Assembly (NCBI GenBank): GCA_963575645.1
Contig: OY754471.1
Span: forward strand, 30,140,401-30,204,400
Origin: Xanthostigma xanthostigma
Lineage: Eukaryota > Arthropoda > Insecta > Raphidioptera > Raphidiidae
DNA length: 64,000 nucleotides
Direction of reading: 5' to 3'
Shown here: piece after piece, positions 12,840-25,410 of the stretch
Numbering within the stretch: the first letter of the stretch is position 1
How the letters are laid out: every line of letters begins with the position of its first letter
Notes under the pieces: model-generated
The model's database searches: none
What the model saw: the letters and a program-made list of their open reading frames with translations, nothing else
What the model was told of the DNA's origin: nothing
Position numbers and translations under genes: made by a program

Positions 12840-13740
12840 AATTTTGCTTATAAGGACTCATTTGCACGCAATTGTTGTGAAGCCTGTAAAAACTGCTTGT
12901 CTGCGTTAAAATAATGGTTAATATCCAGTTTGCATTTTCTTATGAGAGAAAGATCCAAACCTAAATGTTATAGTGTAAATAGACTTACCTTTGTAAAATA
13001 AAGCTATTTTGCTTATAAGGATTCATTTGCACGCAGTTGTCGTGAAGCATGTAAAAACTGCTTGTCTGCGTTCAAATAATGGTTATAATGCAGTTTGCAT
13101 TTTCTTATGAGAGAATGATCCAAACCTGAATGTTATAGTGAAAGTAGACTTACCTTTGTGAAATAAAACAATTTTGCCTTTAAGGACTTATTTCCACCTA
13201 ATTGTCGTAAAACATGTAAAAACTGCTTGTCTGCGTTAAAATAATGGTTAATATGCAGTTTACATTTTCTTATGAGAGAATGATCCAAACCTGAATGTTA
13301 TAGTGTAAATAGACTTACCTTTGTAAAATAAAACAATTTTGCTTATAAGGACTCATTTGCACATAATTGTCGTGAAGCATGTAAAAACTGCTTGTCTGCG
13401 TTAAAATAATGGTTAATATCCAGTTTGCATTTTCTTATGAGAGAAAGATCCAAACCTGAATGTTATAGTGTAAATAGACTTACCTTTGTAAAATAAAGCT
13501 ATTTAGCTTATAAGGATTCATTTGCACGCAGTTGTCGTGAAGCATGTAAAAACTGCTTATCTGCGTTAAAATAATGGTTAATATGCAGTTTGCATTTTCT
13601 TATGAGAGAATGATCCAAACCTGAATGTTATAGTGAAAGTAGACTTACCTTTGTAAAATAAAGCAATTTTGCCTATAAGGACTCATTTGCACGCAATTGT
13701 CGTGAAGCATGTAAAAACTGCTTGTCTGCGTGAAAACGAT
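12840..13740 (+). repeat. Variant cluster with gcagttgtcgtg monomers
   Basis: Monomers carrying gcagttgtcg occur at 13033 and 13528, 495 bp (three monomers) apart, next to the gttgtgaagcctg landmark near 12875. In copies C and D the same cluster has three gcagttgtcg monomers with spacings of 330 and 165 bp (33155, 33485, 33650 and about 54764, 55094, 55259). Copy B reads acataattgtcgtg at the middle position (about 13363). The cluster is thus shared by all three copies, but C and D are closer to each other here. Confidence 0.8.
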
Positions 13741-13860
13741 AGTAAATATGCAGTTTGCATTTTCTTATGAGAGAATGATCCAAACCTGAATGTTATAGTT
13801 TAAATAGACTTACCCTCATGAAATAAAGCAATTTTGGCTATTAAGACTCATTTGCACCTA

Positions 13861-14640
13861 ATTGTCGTAAAGCATGTAAAAACTGCTTTCCTGCGTTTAA
13901 ATAATGGTTAATATGCAGTTTGCATTTTCTTATGAGAGAATGATCCAAACCTGAATGTTATAGTGTAAATAGACTTACCTTCATAAAATAAAGCAATTTT
14001 GACGATAAGGACTCATTTGCCCCTAATTGTCATAAAGCATGTAAAAACTGCTTGTCTGCGTTAATATAATGGTTAATATGCAGTTTACATTTTCTTATGA
14101 GAGAATGATCCAAACCTGAATGTTATAGTGTAAATAGACTTACCTTTGTAAAATGAAGCAATTTTGCCTATAAGGACTCATTTGCACCTAATTGTCATAA
14201 AACATGTAAAAACTGCTTGTATGCGTTAAAATAATGGTTAATATGCAGTTTGCATTTTCTTATGAGAGAATGATCCAAACCTGAATGTTATAGTGAAAGT
14301 AGACTTACCTTTGTAAAATAAAGCAATTTTGCCTATAAGGACTCATTTGCACGCAATTGTCGTGAAGCATGTATAAACTGCTTGTCTGCGTGAAAATGAT
14401 AGTAAATATGCAGTTTGCATTTTCTTATGAGAGAATGATCCAAACCTGAATGTTATAGTTTAAATAGACTTACCCTCATGAAATAAAGCAATTTTGGCTA
14501 TTAAGACTCATTTGCACCTAATTGTCGTAAAGCATGTAAAAACTGCTTTCCTGCGTTTAAATAATGGTTAATATGCAGTTTGCATTTTCTTATGAGAGAA
14601 TGATCCAAACCTGAATGTTATAGTGTAAATAGACTTACCT
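13861..14640 (+). repeat. Unexpanded counterpart of the 660-bp unit in copy B
   Basis: The ctttcctgcg, tgacgataag and gttaatataatgg monomers appear here in the order seen in the 1321-4740 array, but for one unit plus the first monomer of a second. The second run changes to tgccgataag at about 14661. A further tgacgataag monomer occurs near 15650. Confidence 0.85.
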
Positions 14641-14827
14641 TCATGAAATAAAGCAATTTTGCCGATAAGGACTCATTTGCCCCTAATTGTCATAAAGCAT
14701 GTAAAAACTGCTTGTATGCGTTAAAATAATGGTTAATATGCAGTTTGCATTTTCTTATGAGAGAATGATCCAAACCTGAATGTTATAGTGAAAATAGACT
14801 TACCTTTGTAAAATAACGCAATTTTGC

Positions 14828-15103
14828 CTATAAGGACTTATTTGCACGCAATTGTCGTAAAGCATGTAAAAACTGCTTGTCTGCGTTAAAATAAAGGTTA
14901 ATATGCAGTTTGCATTTTCTTATGAGAGAATGATACAAACCTGAATGTTTTAGTGAAAGTAGACTTACCTTTGTGAAATAAAACAATTTTGCCTTTAAGG
15001 ACTTATTTCCACCTAATTGTCGTAAAACATGTGAAAACTGCTTGTCTGCGTGAAAATGATAGTAAATATGCAGTTTGCTTTTTCTTATGAGAGAATGATC
15101 CAA
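14828..15103 (-). other. Stop-free run in the satellite (91 codons), not considered a gene
   Basis: This is one of the longest open frames. It opens at a TTG codon (rc of caa at 15101-15103) and crosses two monomers. 165 bp is 55 codons, so this minus-strand frame stays in phase from monomer to monomer. The consensus carries two in-frame stops per monomer, TAA from monomer bases 99-101 and TAG from 144-146, and here variant bases remove them. The product would be low-complexity repeats around HSLIRKCKLHI with no recognised domain. Identical or nearly identical runs lie at 34950-35225, 36105-36380, 56392-56667 and 57712-57987, as expected from repeat copying. I see no promoter or other coding signal. 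Confidence 0.85.
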
Positions 15104-18100
15104 ACCTGAATGTTATAGTGTAAATAGACTTACCTTTGTAAAATAAAGCAATTTTGCATATAAGGACTCATTTGCACGCAATTGTCGTGAAGCATGTAAA
15201 AACTGCTTGTCTGCGTTAAAATAATGGTTAATATCCAGTTTGCATTTTCTTATGAGAGAATGATCCAAACCTGAATGTTATTGTGAAAGTAGACTTACCT
15301 TTGTAAAATAAAGCAATTTTGCCTATAAGGACTCATTTGCACGCAATTGTCGTGAAGCATGTAAAAACTGCTTGTCTGCGTTTAAATAATGGTTAATATG
15401 CAGTTTGCATTTTCTTATGAGAGAATGATCCAAACCTGAATGTATAGTGTAAATAGACTTACCTTCATGAAATAAAGCAATTTTGCATATAAGGACTCAT
15501 TTGCCCCTAATTGTCATAAAGCATGTATAAACTGCTTGTATGCGTTAAAATAATGGTTAATATGCAGATTGCATTTTCTTATGAGAGAATGATCCAAACC
15601 TGAATGTTATAGTGTAAATAGACTTACCTTCATAAAATAAAGCAATTTTGACGATAAGGACTCATTTGCCCCTAATTGTCATAAAGCATGTAAAAACTGC
15701 TTGTCTGCGTTAATATAATGGTTAATATGCAGTTTACATTTTCTTATGAGAGAATGATCCAAACCTGAATGTTATAGTGTAAATAGACTTACCTTTGTAA
15801 AATGAAGCAATTTTGCCTATAAGGACTCATTTGCACCTAATTGTCATAAAACATGTAAAAACTGCTTGTATGCGTTAAAATAATGGTTAATATGCAGTTT
15901 GCATTTTCTTATGAGAGAATGATCCAAACCTGAATGTTATAGTGTAAATAGACTTACCTTTGTAAAACAAAGCAATTTTGCCTATAAGGATTCATTTGCA
16001 CGCAATTGTCGTAAAGCATGTAAAAACTGCTTGTCTGCGTTAAAATAATGGTTAATATGCAGTTTGCATTTTCTTATGAGAGAATGATCCAAACCTGAAT
16101 GTTATAGTGTAAATAGACTTACCTTTGTAAAATAAAGCAATTTTGCCTATAAGGACTCATTTGCACGCAATTGTCGTGAAGCATGTAAAAACTGCTTGTC
16201 TGTGTTAAAATAAAGGTTAATATGCAGTTTGCATTTTCTTATGAGAGAATGAACCAAACCTGAATGTTATAGTGTAAATAGACTTACCTTTGTAAAATAA
16301 AGCAATTTTGCTTATAAGGACTCATTTGCACGCAATTGTCGTGAAGCATGTAAAAACTGCTTGTCTGCGTTAAAATAATGGTTAATATCCAGTTTGCATT
16401 TTCTTATGAGAGAATGATCCAAACCTGAATGTTATAGTGAAAGTAGACTTACCTTTGTGAAATAAAACAATTTTGCCTTTAAGGACTTATTTGCACCTAA
16501 TTGTCGTAAAACATGTGAAAACTGCTTGTCTGCGTGAAAATGATAGTAAATATGCAATTTGCATTTTCTTATGAGAGAATGATCTAAACTTGAATGTTAT
16601 AGTGTAAATAGACTTACCTTTGTAAAATAAAGCAATTTTGCTTATAAGGACTCATTTGCACGCAATTGTCGTGAAGCATGTAAAAACTGCTTGTCTGTGT
16701 TAAAATAATGGTTAATATGCAGTTTGCATTTTCTTATGAGAGAATGATCCAAACCTGAATTGTATAGTGTAAATAGACTGACCCTCATGAAATAAAGCAA
16801 TTTTGCCTATAAAGACTCATTTGCACCTAATTGTCGTAAAGCATGAAAAAAATGCTTGTCTGCGTTTAAATAATGGTTAATATGCAGTTTGCATTTTCTT
16901 ATGAGAGAATGATCCAAACCTGAATGTTATAGTGTAAATAGACTTAGCTTTGTAAAATAAAGCAATTTTGCCTATAAGGACTCATTTGCACCTAATTGTC
17001 ATAAAACATGTAAAAACTGCTTGTATGCGTTAAAATAATGGTTAATATGCAGTTTGCATTTTCTTATGAGAGAATGATCCAAACCTGAATGTTATAGTGA
17101 AAGTAGACTTACCTTTGTAAAATAAAGCAATTTTGCCTATAAGGACTCATTTGCACGCAATTGTCGTGAAGCATGTAAAAACTGCTTGTCTGGGTGAAAA
17201 TGATAGTAAATATGCAGTTTGCATTTTCTTATGAGAGAATGATCCAAACCTTAATGTTATAGTTTAATTAGACTTACCCTCATGAAATAAAGCAATTTTG
17301 GCTATTAAGACTCATTTGCACCTAATTGTCGTAAAGCATGTAAAAACTGCTTTCCTGCGTTTAAATAATGGTTAATATGCAGTTTGCATTTTCTTATGAG
17401 AGAATGATCCAAACCTGAATGTTATAGTGTAAATAGACTTACCTTCATGAAATAAAGCAATTTTGCCGATAAGGACTCATTTGCCCCTAATTGTCATAAA
17501 GCATGTAAAAACTGCTTGTATGCGTTAAAATAATGGTTAATATGCAGTTTGCATTTTCTTATGAGAGAATGATCCAAACCTGAATGTTATAGTGAAAATA
17601 GACTTACCTTTGTAAAATAACGCAATTTTGCCTATAAGGACTTATTTGCACGCAATTGTCGTAAAGCATGTAAAAACTGCTTGTCTGCGTTAAAATAATG
17701 GTTAATATGCAGTTTGCATTTTCTTATGAGAGAAAGATCCAAACCTGAATGTTATAGTGTAAATAGACTTACCCTCATGAAATAAAGCAATTTTGCCTAT
17801 AAGGACTCATTTGCACCTAATTGTCATAAAGCATGTAAAAACTGCTTGTATGCGTTAAAATAATGGTTAATATGCAGTTTGCATTTTCTTATGAGAGAAT
17901 GACCCAAACCTGAATGTTATAGTGTAAATAGACTAACCTATGTAAAATAAAGCAATTTTGCCTATAAGGACTCATTTGCACGCAATTGTCGTGAAGCATG
18001 TAAAAACTGCTTGTCTGCGTTAAAATAATGGTTAATATCCAGTTTGCATTTTCTTATGAGAGAAAGATCCAAACCTGAATGTTATAGTGTAAATAGACTT

Positions 18101-21100
18101 ACCTTTGTAAAATAAAGCTATTTTGCTTATAAGGACTCATTTGCAGGCAATTGTCGTGAAGCATGTAAAAACTGCTTGCCTGCGTTAAAATAATGGTTAA
18201 TATCCAGTTTGCATTTTCTTATGAGAGAAAGATCCAAACCTGAATGTTATAATGTAAATAGAATTACCTTCATGAAATAAAGCAATTTTGCCGATAAGGA
18301 CTCATTTTCCCCTAATTGTCATAAAGCATGTAAAAACTGCTTGTATGCTTTAAAATAATAATTAATATGCAGTTTGCTTTTTCTTATGAGAGAATGATCC
18401 AAACCTGAATGTATAGTGTAAATAGACTTACCTTTGTAAAATGAAGCAATTTTGCCTATAAGCACTCATTTGCACGCAATTGTCGTGAAGCATGTAAAAA
18501 CTGCTTGTCTGCGTTAAAATAATGGTTAATATGCAGTTTGCATTTTCTTATGAGAGAATGATCCAAACCTTAATGTTATAGTGTAAATAGACTTACCTTT
18601 GTAATATAAAGCAATTTTGCCTATAAGGACTCATTTGCACGCAATTGTCGTGAAGCATGTAAGAACTGCTTGTCTGCGTAAAAATGATAGTAAATATGCA
18701 GTTTGCATTTTCTTATGAGAGAATGATCCAAACCTGAATGTTTTAGTGTAAATAGACTTACCCTCATGAAATAAAGCAATTTTGCATATAAAGACTCATT
18801 TGCACCTAATTGTCATAAAGCATGTAAAAACTGCTTGTATGCGTTAAAATGATAGTAAATATGCAGTTTGCATTTTCTTATGAGAAAATGATCCAAACCT
18901 GAATGTTATAGTGTAAATAGACTTACCCTCATGAAATAAAGCAATTTTGCCTATAAGGACTCATTTGCACCTAATTGTCATAAAGCATGTAAAAACTGCT
19001 TGTCTGCGTTAAAATAATGGGTAATATGCAGTTTGCATTTTCATATGAGAGAATGATCCAAACCTGAATGTTATAGTGTAAATAGACTTACCTTTGTAAA
19101 ACAAAGCAATTTTGCCTATAAGGACTCATTTGCACGCAATTGTCGTAAAGCATGTAAAAACTGCTTGTCTGCGTTAAAATAATGGTTAATATGCAGTTTG
19201 CATTTTCTTATGAGAGAATGATCCAAACCTGAATGTTTTAGTGTAAATAGACTTACCCTTATGAAATAAAGCAAATTTGCCTATAAAGACTCATTTGCCT
19301 CTAATTGTCGTAAAGCATGTAAAAACTGCTTGTCTGCGTTTAAATAATAGTTAATATGCAGTATACATTTTCTAATGAGAGAAAGATCCAAACCTGAATG
19401 TTATAGTGTAAATAGACTTACCCTCATGAAATAAAGCAATTTTGCCTATAAAGACTCATTTGCACCTAATTGTCGTAAAGCATAAAAAAACTGCTTGTCT
19501 GCGTTTAAATAATGGTTAATATGCAGTTTGCATTTTCTTATGAGAGAATGATCCAAACCTGAATGTTATAGTGTAAATAGACTTACCTTTGTAAAATAAA
19601 GCAATTTTGCCTATAAGGACTCATTTGCACGCAATTGTCGTGAAGCATGTAAAAACTGCTTGTCTGCGTGAAAATGATAGTAAATATGCAGTTTGCATTT
19701 TCTTATGAGAGAATGATCCAAACCTGAATGTTATAGTGTAAATAGACTAAACCTCATGAAATAAAGCAATTTTGCCTATAAGGACTCATTTGCACCTAAT
19801 TGTCATAAAGCATGTAAAAACTGCTTGTATGCGTTAAAATAATGGTTAATATGCAGTTTGCATTTTCTTATGAGAGAATGATCCAAACCTTAATGTTATA
19901 GTGTAAATAGACTTACCTTTGTAAAACAAAGCAATTTTGCCTATAAGGACTCATTTGCACGCAATTGTCGTAAAGCATGTAAAAACTGCTTGTATGCGTT
20001 AAAATAATGGTTAATATGCAGTTTGCATTTTCTTATGAGAGAAAGATCCAAACCTGAATGTTATAGTGAAAGTAGACTTACCTTTGTGAAATAAAACAAT
20101 TTTGCCTTTAAGGACTTATTTCCACCTAATTGACGTAAAACATGTAAAAACTGCTTGTCTGCGTTAAAATAATGGTTAATATGCCGTTTGCATTTTCTTA
20201 AGAGAGAATGATCCAAACCTGAATTGTATAGTGTAAATAGACTGACCCTCATGAAATAAAGCAATTTTGCCTATAAAGACTCATTTGCACCTAATTGTCG
20301 TAAAGCATGAAAAAACTGCTTGTCTGCGTTTAAATAATGGTTAATATGCAGTTTGCATTTTCTTCTGAGAGAATGATCCAAACCTGAATGTTATAGTGTA
20401 AATAGACTAACCCTCATGAAATAAAGCAATTTTGCCTATAAGGACTCATTTGCACCTAATTGTCATAAAGCATGTAAAAACTGCTTGTATGCGTTAAAAT
20501 AATGGTTAATATGCAGTTTGCATTTCCTTATGAGAGAATGATCCAAACCTGAATGTTATAGTGTAAATAGACTAACTATCATGAAATAAAGCAATTTTGC
20601 GATAAGGACTCATTTTCCCCTAATTGTCATAAAGCATGTAAAAACTGCTTGTATGCTTTAAAATAATGGTTAATATGCAGTTTGCTTTTTCTTATGAGAG
20701 AATGATCCAAACCTAAATGTATAGTGTAAATAGACTTACCTTTGTAAAATGAAGCAATTTTGCCTATAAGCACTCATTTGCACGCAATTGTCGTGAAGCA
20801 TGTAAAAACTGCTTGTCTGCGTTTAAATAATGGTTAATATGCAGATTGCATTTTCTTATGAGAGAATGACCCAAACCTGAATGTTATAGTGTAAATAGAT
20901 TTACCTATGTAAAATAAAGCAATTTTGCCTATAAGGACTCATTTGCACGCAATTGTCGTGAAGCATGTAAAAACTGCTTGTCTGCGTTAAAATAATGGTT
21001 AATATGCAGATTGCATTTTCTTATGAGAGAATGATCCAAACCTGAATGTTATAGTGTAAATAGACTAACCTTCATGAAATAAAGCAATTTTGCCTATAAG

Positions 21101-21780
21101 GACCCATTTGCCCCTAATTGTCATAAAGCATGTAAAACCGTTTGTATGCGTTAAAATAATGGTTAATATGCAGTTTGCATTTTCTTATGAGAGAATGATC
21201 CAAACCTGAATGTTATAGTGTAAATAGACTTACCCTCTTGAAATAAAGCAATTTTGCCCATAAGGACTCATTTGCACCTAATTGTCATAAAGCATGTAAA
21301 AACTGCTTGTATGCGTTAAAAAAATGCTTAATATGCAGTTTGCATTTTCTTATGAGAGAATGATCCAAACCTGAATGTTATAGTGTAAATAGACTTACCC
21401 TCATGAAATAAAGCAATTTTGCCTATTAGGACTCATTTGCACCTAATTGTCATAAAACTTGTAAAAACTGCTTGTATGCGTTAAAATAATAGTTAATATG
21501 CAGTTTGCATTTTCTTATGAGAGAATGATCTAAATCTGAATGTTATAGTGTAAATAGACTTACCTTCATGAAATAAAGCAATTTTGCATATAAGGACTCA
21601 TTTGACCTAATTGTCATAAAGCTTGTAAAAACTGCCTGTATGCGTTAAAATGATAGTAAATATGCAGGTTGCATTTTCTTACGAGAGAATGATCCAAACC
21701 TGAATGTTATAGTGTAAATAGACTAACCTATGTAAAATAAAGCAATTTTGCCTATAAGGACTCATTTGCACGCAATTGTC

Positions 21781-24700
21781 GTGAAGCATGTAAAAACTGC
21801 TTGTCTGCGTTAAAATAATGGTTAATATGCAGTTTGCATTTTCTTATGAGAGAATGATCCAAACCTGAATGTTATAGTGAAAGTAGACTTACCTTTGTGA
21901 AATAAAACAATTTTGCCTTTAAGGACTTACTTGCACCTAATTGTCGTAAACCATGTAAAAACTGCTTGTCTGCGTGAAAATGATAGTCAATATTCAGTTT
22001 GCATTTTCTTATGAGAGAATGATCTAAACCTGAATGTTATAGTGTAAATAGACTAAACCTCATGAAATAAAGCAATTTTGCCTATAAGGACTCATTTGCA
22101 CCTAATTGTCATAAAGCATGTAAAAACTGCTTGTATGCGTTAAAATAATAGTTAATATGCAGTTTGCATTTTCTTGTTAGAGAATGATCCAAACCTGAAT
22201 GTTATAGCGTAAGTAGACTTACCCTCATGAAATAAAGCAATTTTGCCTATAAGGACTCATTTGCACATAATTGTCATAAAGCATGTAAAAACTGCTTGTA
22301 TGCGTTAAAATAATGGTTAATATGCAGTTTGCATTTTCTTATGAGAGAATGATCCAAATCTGAATGTTATAGTGTAAATAGACTTACCTATGTAAAATAA
22401 AGCAATTTTGCCTATTAGGACTCATTTGCACGCAATTGTCGTGAAGCATGTAAGAACTGCTTGTCTGCGTGAAAATGATAGTAAATATGCAGTTTGCATT
22501 TTCTTATGAGAGAATGATCCAAACCTGAATGTTATAGTGTAAATAGACTTACTTTTGTAAAATAAAGCAATTTTGCTTATAAGGACTCATTTGCACGCAA
22601 TTGTCGTGAAGCATGTAAAAACTGCTTGTCTGCGTGAAAATGATAGTAAATATGCAGTTTGCATTTTCTTATGAGAGAATGATCCAAACCTGAATGTTAT
22701 AGTTTAAATAGACTTACCCTCATGAAATAAAGCAATTTTGCCTATAAAGACTCATTTGCACCTAATTGTCGTAAAGCATGTAAAAACTGCTTTCCTGCGT
22801 TTAAATAATGGTTAATATGCTGTTTGCATTTTCTTATGAGAGAATGATCCAAACCTGAATGTTATAGTGTAAATAGACTAACCTTTGTAAAATAAAGCAA
22901 TTTTGCTTATAGGGACTCATTTGCACGCAATTGTCGTAAAGCATGAAAAAACTGCTTGTCTGCGTTTAAATAATGGTTAATATGCAGTTTGCATTTTCTT
23001 ATGAGAGATAGATCTAAACCTGAATGTTATAGTGTAAATAGACTTACCCTAATGAAATAAAGCAATTTTGCCTATAAGGACTCATTTGCACCTAATTGTC
23101 ATAAAGCTTTTAAAAACTGCTTGTATGCGTTAAAATAATAGTTAATATGCAGTTTGCATTTTCTTATGAGAGAATGATCCAAACCTGAATGTTATAGTGT
23201 AAATAGACTTACCCTCATGAAATAAAGCAATTTTGCCCATAAGGACTCATTTGCACCTAATTGTCATAAAGCATGTAAAAACTGCTTGTATGCGTTAAAA
23301 TAATGGTTAATATGCAGTTTGCATTTTCTTATGAGAGAATGATCCAAACCTGAATGTTATAGTGTAAATAGACTTACCTTTGTAAAATAAAGCAATTTTG
23401 CCTATAAGGACTCATTTGCACCTAATTGTCATAAAGCTTTTAAAAACTGCTTGTATGCGTTAAAATAATAGTTAATATGCAGTTTGCATTTTCTTATGAG
23501 AGAATGATCCAAACCTGAATGTTATAGTGTAAATAGACTTACCCTCATGAAATAAAGCAATTTTGCCCATAAGGACTCATTTGCAGGCAATTGTCGTGAA
23601 GCATGTAAAAACTGCTTGTCTGCGTTAAAATAATGGTTAATATGCAGTTTGCATTTTCTTATGAGAGAATGATCCAAACCTTAATGTTATAGTGTAAATA
23701 GACTTACCTTTGTAATATAAAGCAATTTTGCCTATAAAGACTCATTTGCACCTAATTGTCATAAAGCATGTAAAAACTGCTTGTATGCGTTAAAATGATA
23801 GTAAATATGCAGTTTGCATTTTCTTATGAGAAAATGATCCAAACCTGAATGTTATAGTGTAAATAGACTTACCCTCATGAAATAAAGCAATTTTGCCTAT
23901 AAGGACTCATTTGCACCTAATTGTCATAAAGCATGTAAAAACTGCTTGTCTGCGTTAAAATAATGGGTAATATGCAGTTTGCATTTTCATATGAGAGAAT
24001 GATCCAAACCTGAATGTTATAGTGTAAATAGACTTACCTTTGTAAAACAAAGCAATTTTGCCTATAAGGACTCATTTGCACGCAATTGTCGTAAAGCATG
24101 TAAAAACTGCTTGTCTGCGTTAAAATAATGGTTAATATGCAGTTTGCATTTTCTTATGAGAGAATGATCCAAACCTGAATGTTTTAGTGTAAATAGACTT
24201 ACCCTCATGAAATAAAGCAATTTTGCCTATAAAGACTCATTTGCCCCTAATTGTCGTAAAGCATGTAAAAAACTGCTTGTCTGCGTTTAAATAATGGTTA
24301 ATATGCAGTATACATTTTCTAATGAGAGAAAGATCCAAACCTGAATGTTATAGTGTAAATAGACTTACCCTCATGAAATAAAGCAATTTTGCCTATAAAG
24401 ACTCATTTGCACCTAATTGTCGTAAAGCATAAAAAAACTGCTTGTCTGCGTTTAAATAATGGTTAATATGCAGTTTGCATTTTCTTATGAGAGAATGATC
24501 CAAACCTGAATGTTATAGTGTAAATAGACTTACCTTTGTAAAATAAAGCAATTTTGCCTACAAGAACTCATTTGCACGCAATTGTCGTGAAGCATGTAAA
24601 AACTGCTTGTCTGCGTGAAAATGATAGTAAATATGCAGTTTGCATTTTCTTATGAGAGAATGATCCAAACCTGAATGTTATAGTGTAAATAGACTAAACC

Positions 24701-25410
24701 TCATAAAATAAAGCAATTTTGCCTATAAGGACTCATTTGCACGCAATTGTCGTAAAGCATGTAAAAACTGCTTGTATGCGTTAAAATAATGGTTAATATG
24801 CAGTTTGCATTTTCTTATGAGAGAAAGATCCAAACCTGAATGTTATAGTGAAAGTAGACTTACCTTTGTGAAATAAAACAATTTTGCCTTTAAGGACTTA
24901 TTTCCACCTAATTGTCGTAAAACATGTAAAAACTGCTTGTCTGCGTTAAAATAATGGTTAATATGCCGTTTGCATTTTCTTATGAGAGAATGATCCAAAC
25001 CTGAATTATATAGTGTAAATAGACTGACCCTCATGAAATAAAGCAATTTTGCCTATAAGGACTCATTTGCACCTAATTGTCATAAAGCATGTAAAAACTG
25101 CTTGTATGCGTTAAAATAATGGTTAATTTGCAGTTTGCATTTTCTTATGTGAGAATGATCCAAACCTGAATGTTATAGTGTAAATAGACTAACCCTCATG
25201 AAATAAAGCAATTTTGCCGATAAGGACTCATTTTCCCCTAATTGTCATAAAGCATGTAAAAACTGCTTGTATGCTTTAAAATAATGGTTAATATGCAGTT
25301 TGCTTTTTCTTATGAGAGAATGATCCAAACCTGAATGTATAGTGTAAATAGACTTACCTTTGTAAAATGAAGCAATTTTGCCTAAAAGCACTCATTTGCA
25401 CGCAATTGTC
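21781..25410 (+). repeat. 3630-bp tandem duplication, first copy (22 monomers)
   Basis: Every line I compared from here matches the sequence 3630 bases downstream. Rare shared markers include ggacttacttgcacc near 21925/25555, cttgttagagaatg near 22173/25803, atagcgtaagtag near 22205/25835, cttatagggactc near 22895/26525, tacaagaactc near 24560/28190 and ggttaatttgcag near 25120/28750. Left of about 21765 the match stops (ctaacctatgtaaaat versus cttacctttgtaaaatg). 3630 is exactly 22 x 165. Only three differences were seen between the copies. The boundary inside the junction monomer cannot be fixed exactly because both sides are satellite. Confidence 0.93.
23055..23585 (+). repeat. 330-bp dimer duplication with aaagctttt variant (first set)
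   Basis: ataaagcttttaaaaactgc lies at 23101 and again at 23431, 330 bp apart, each followed by ataatagttaat and gcccataagg monomers. The second run leaves the pattern at ttgcaggcaattg (23581). The set recurs in the second 3630-bp copy (26731, 27061) and near 51146/51476. Confidence 0.88.
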
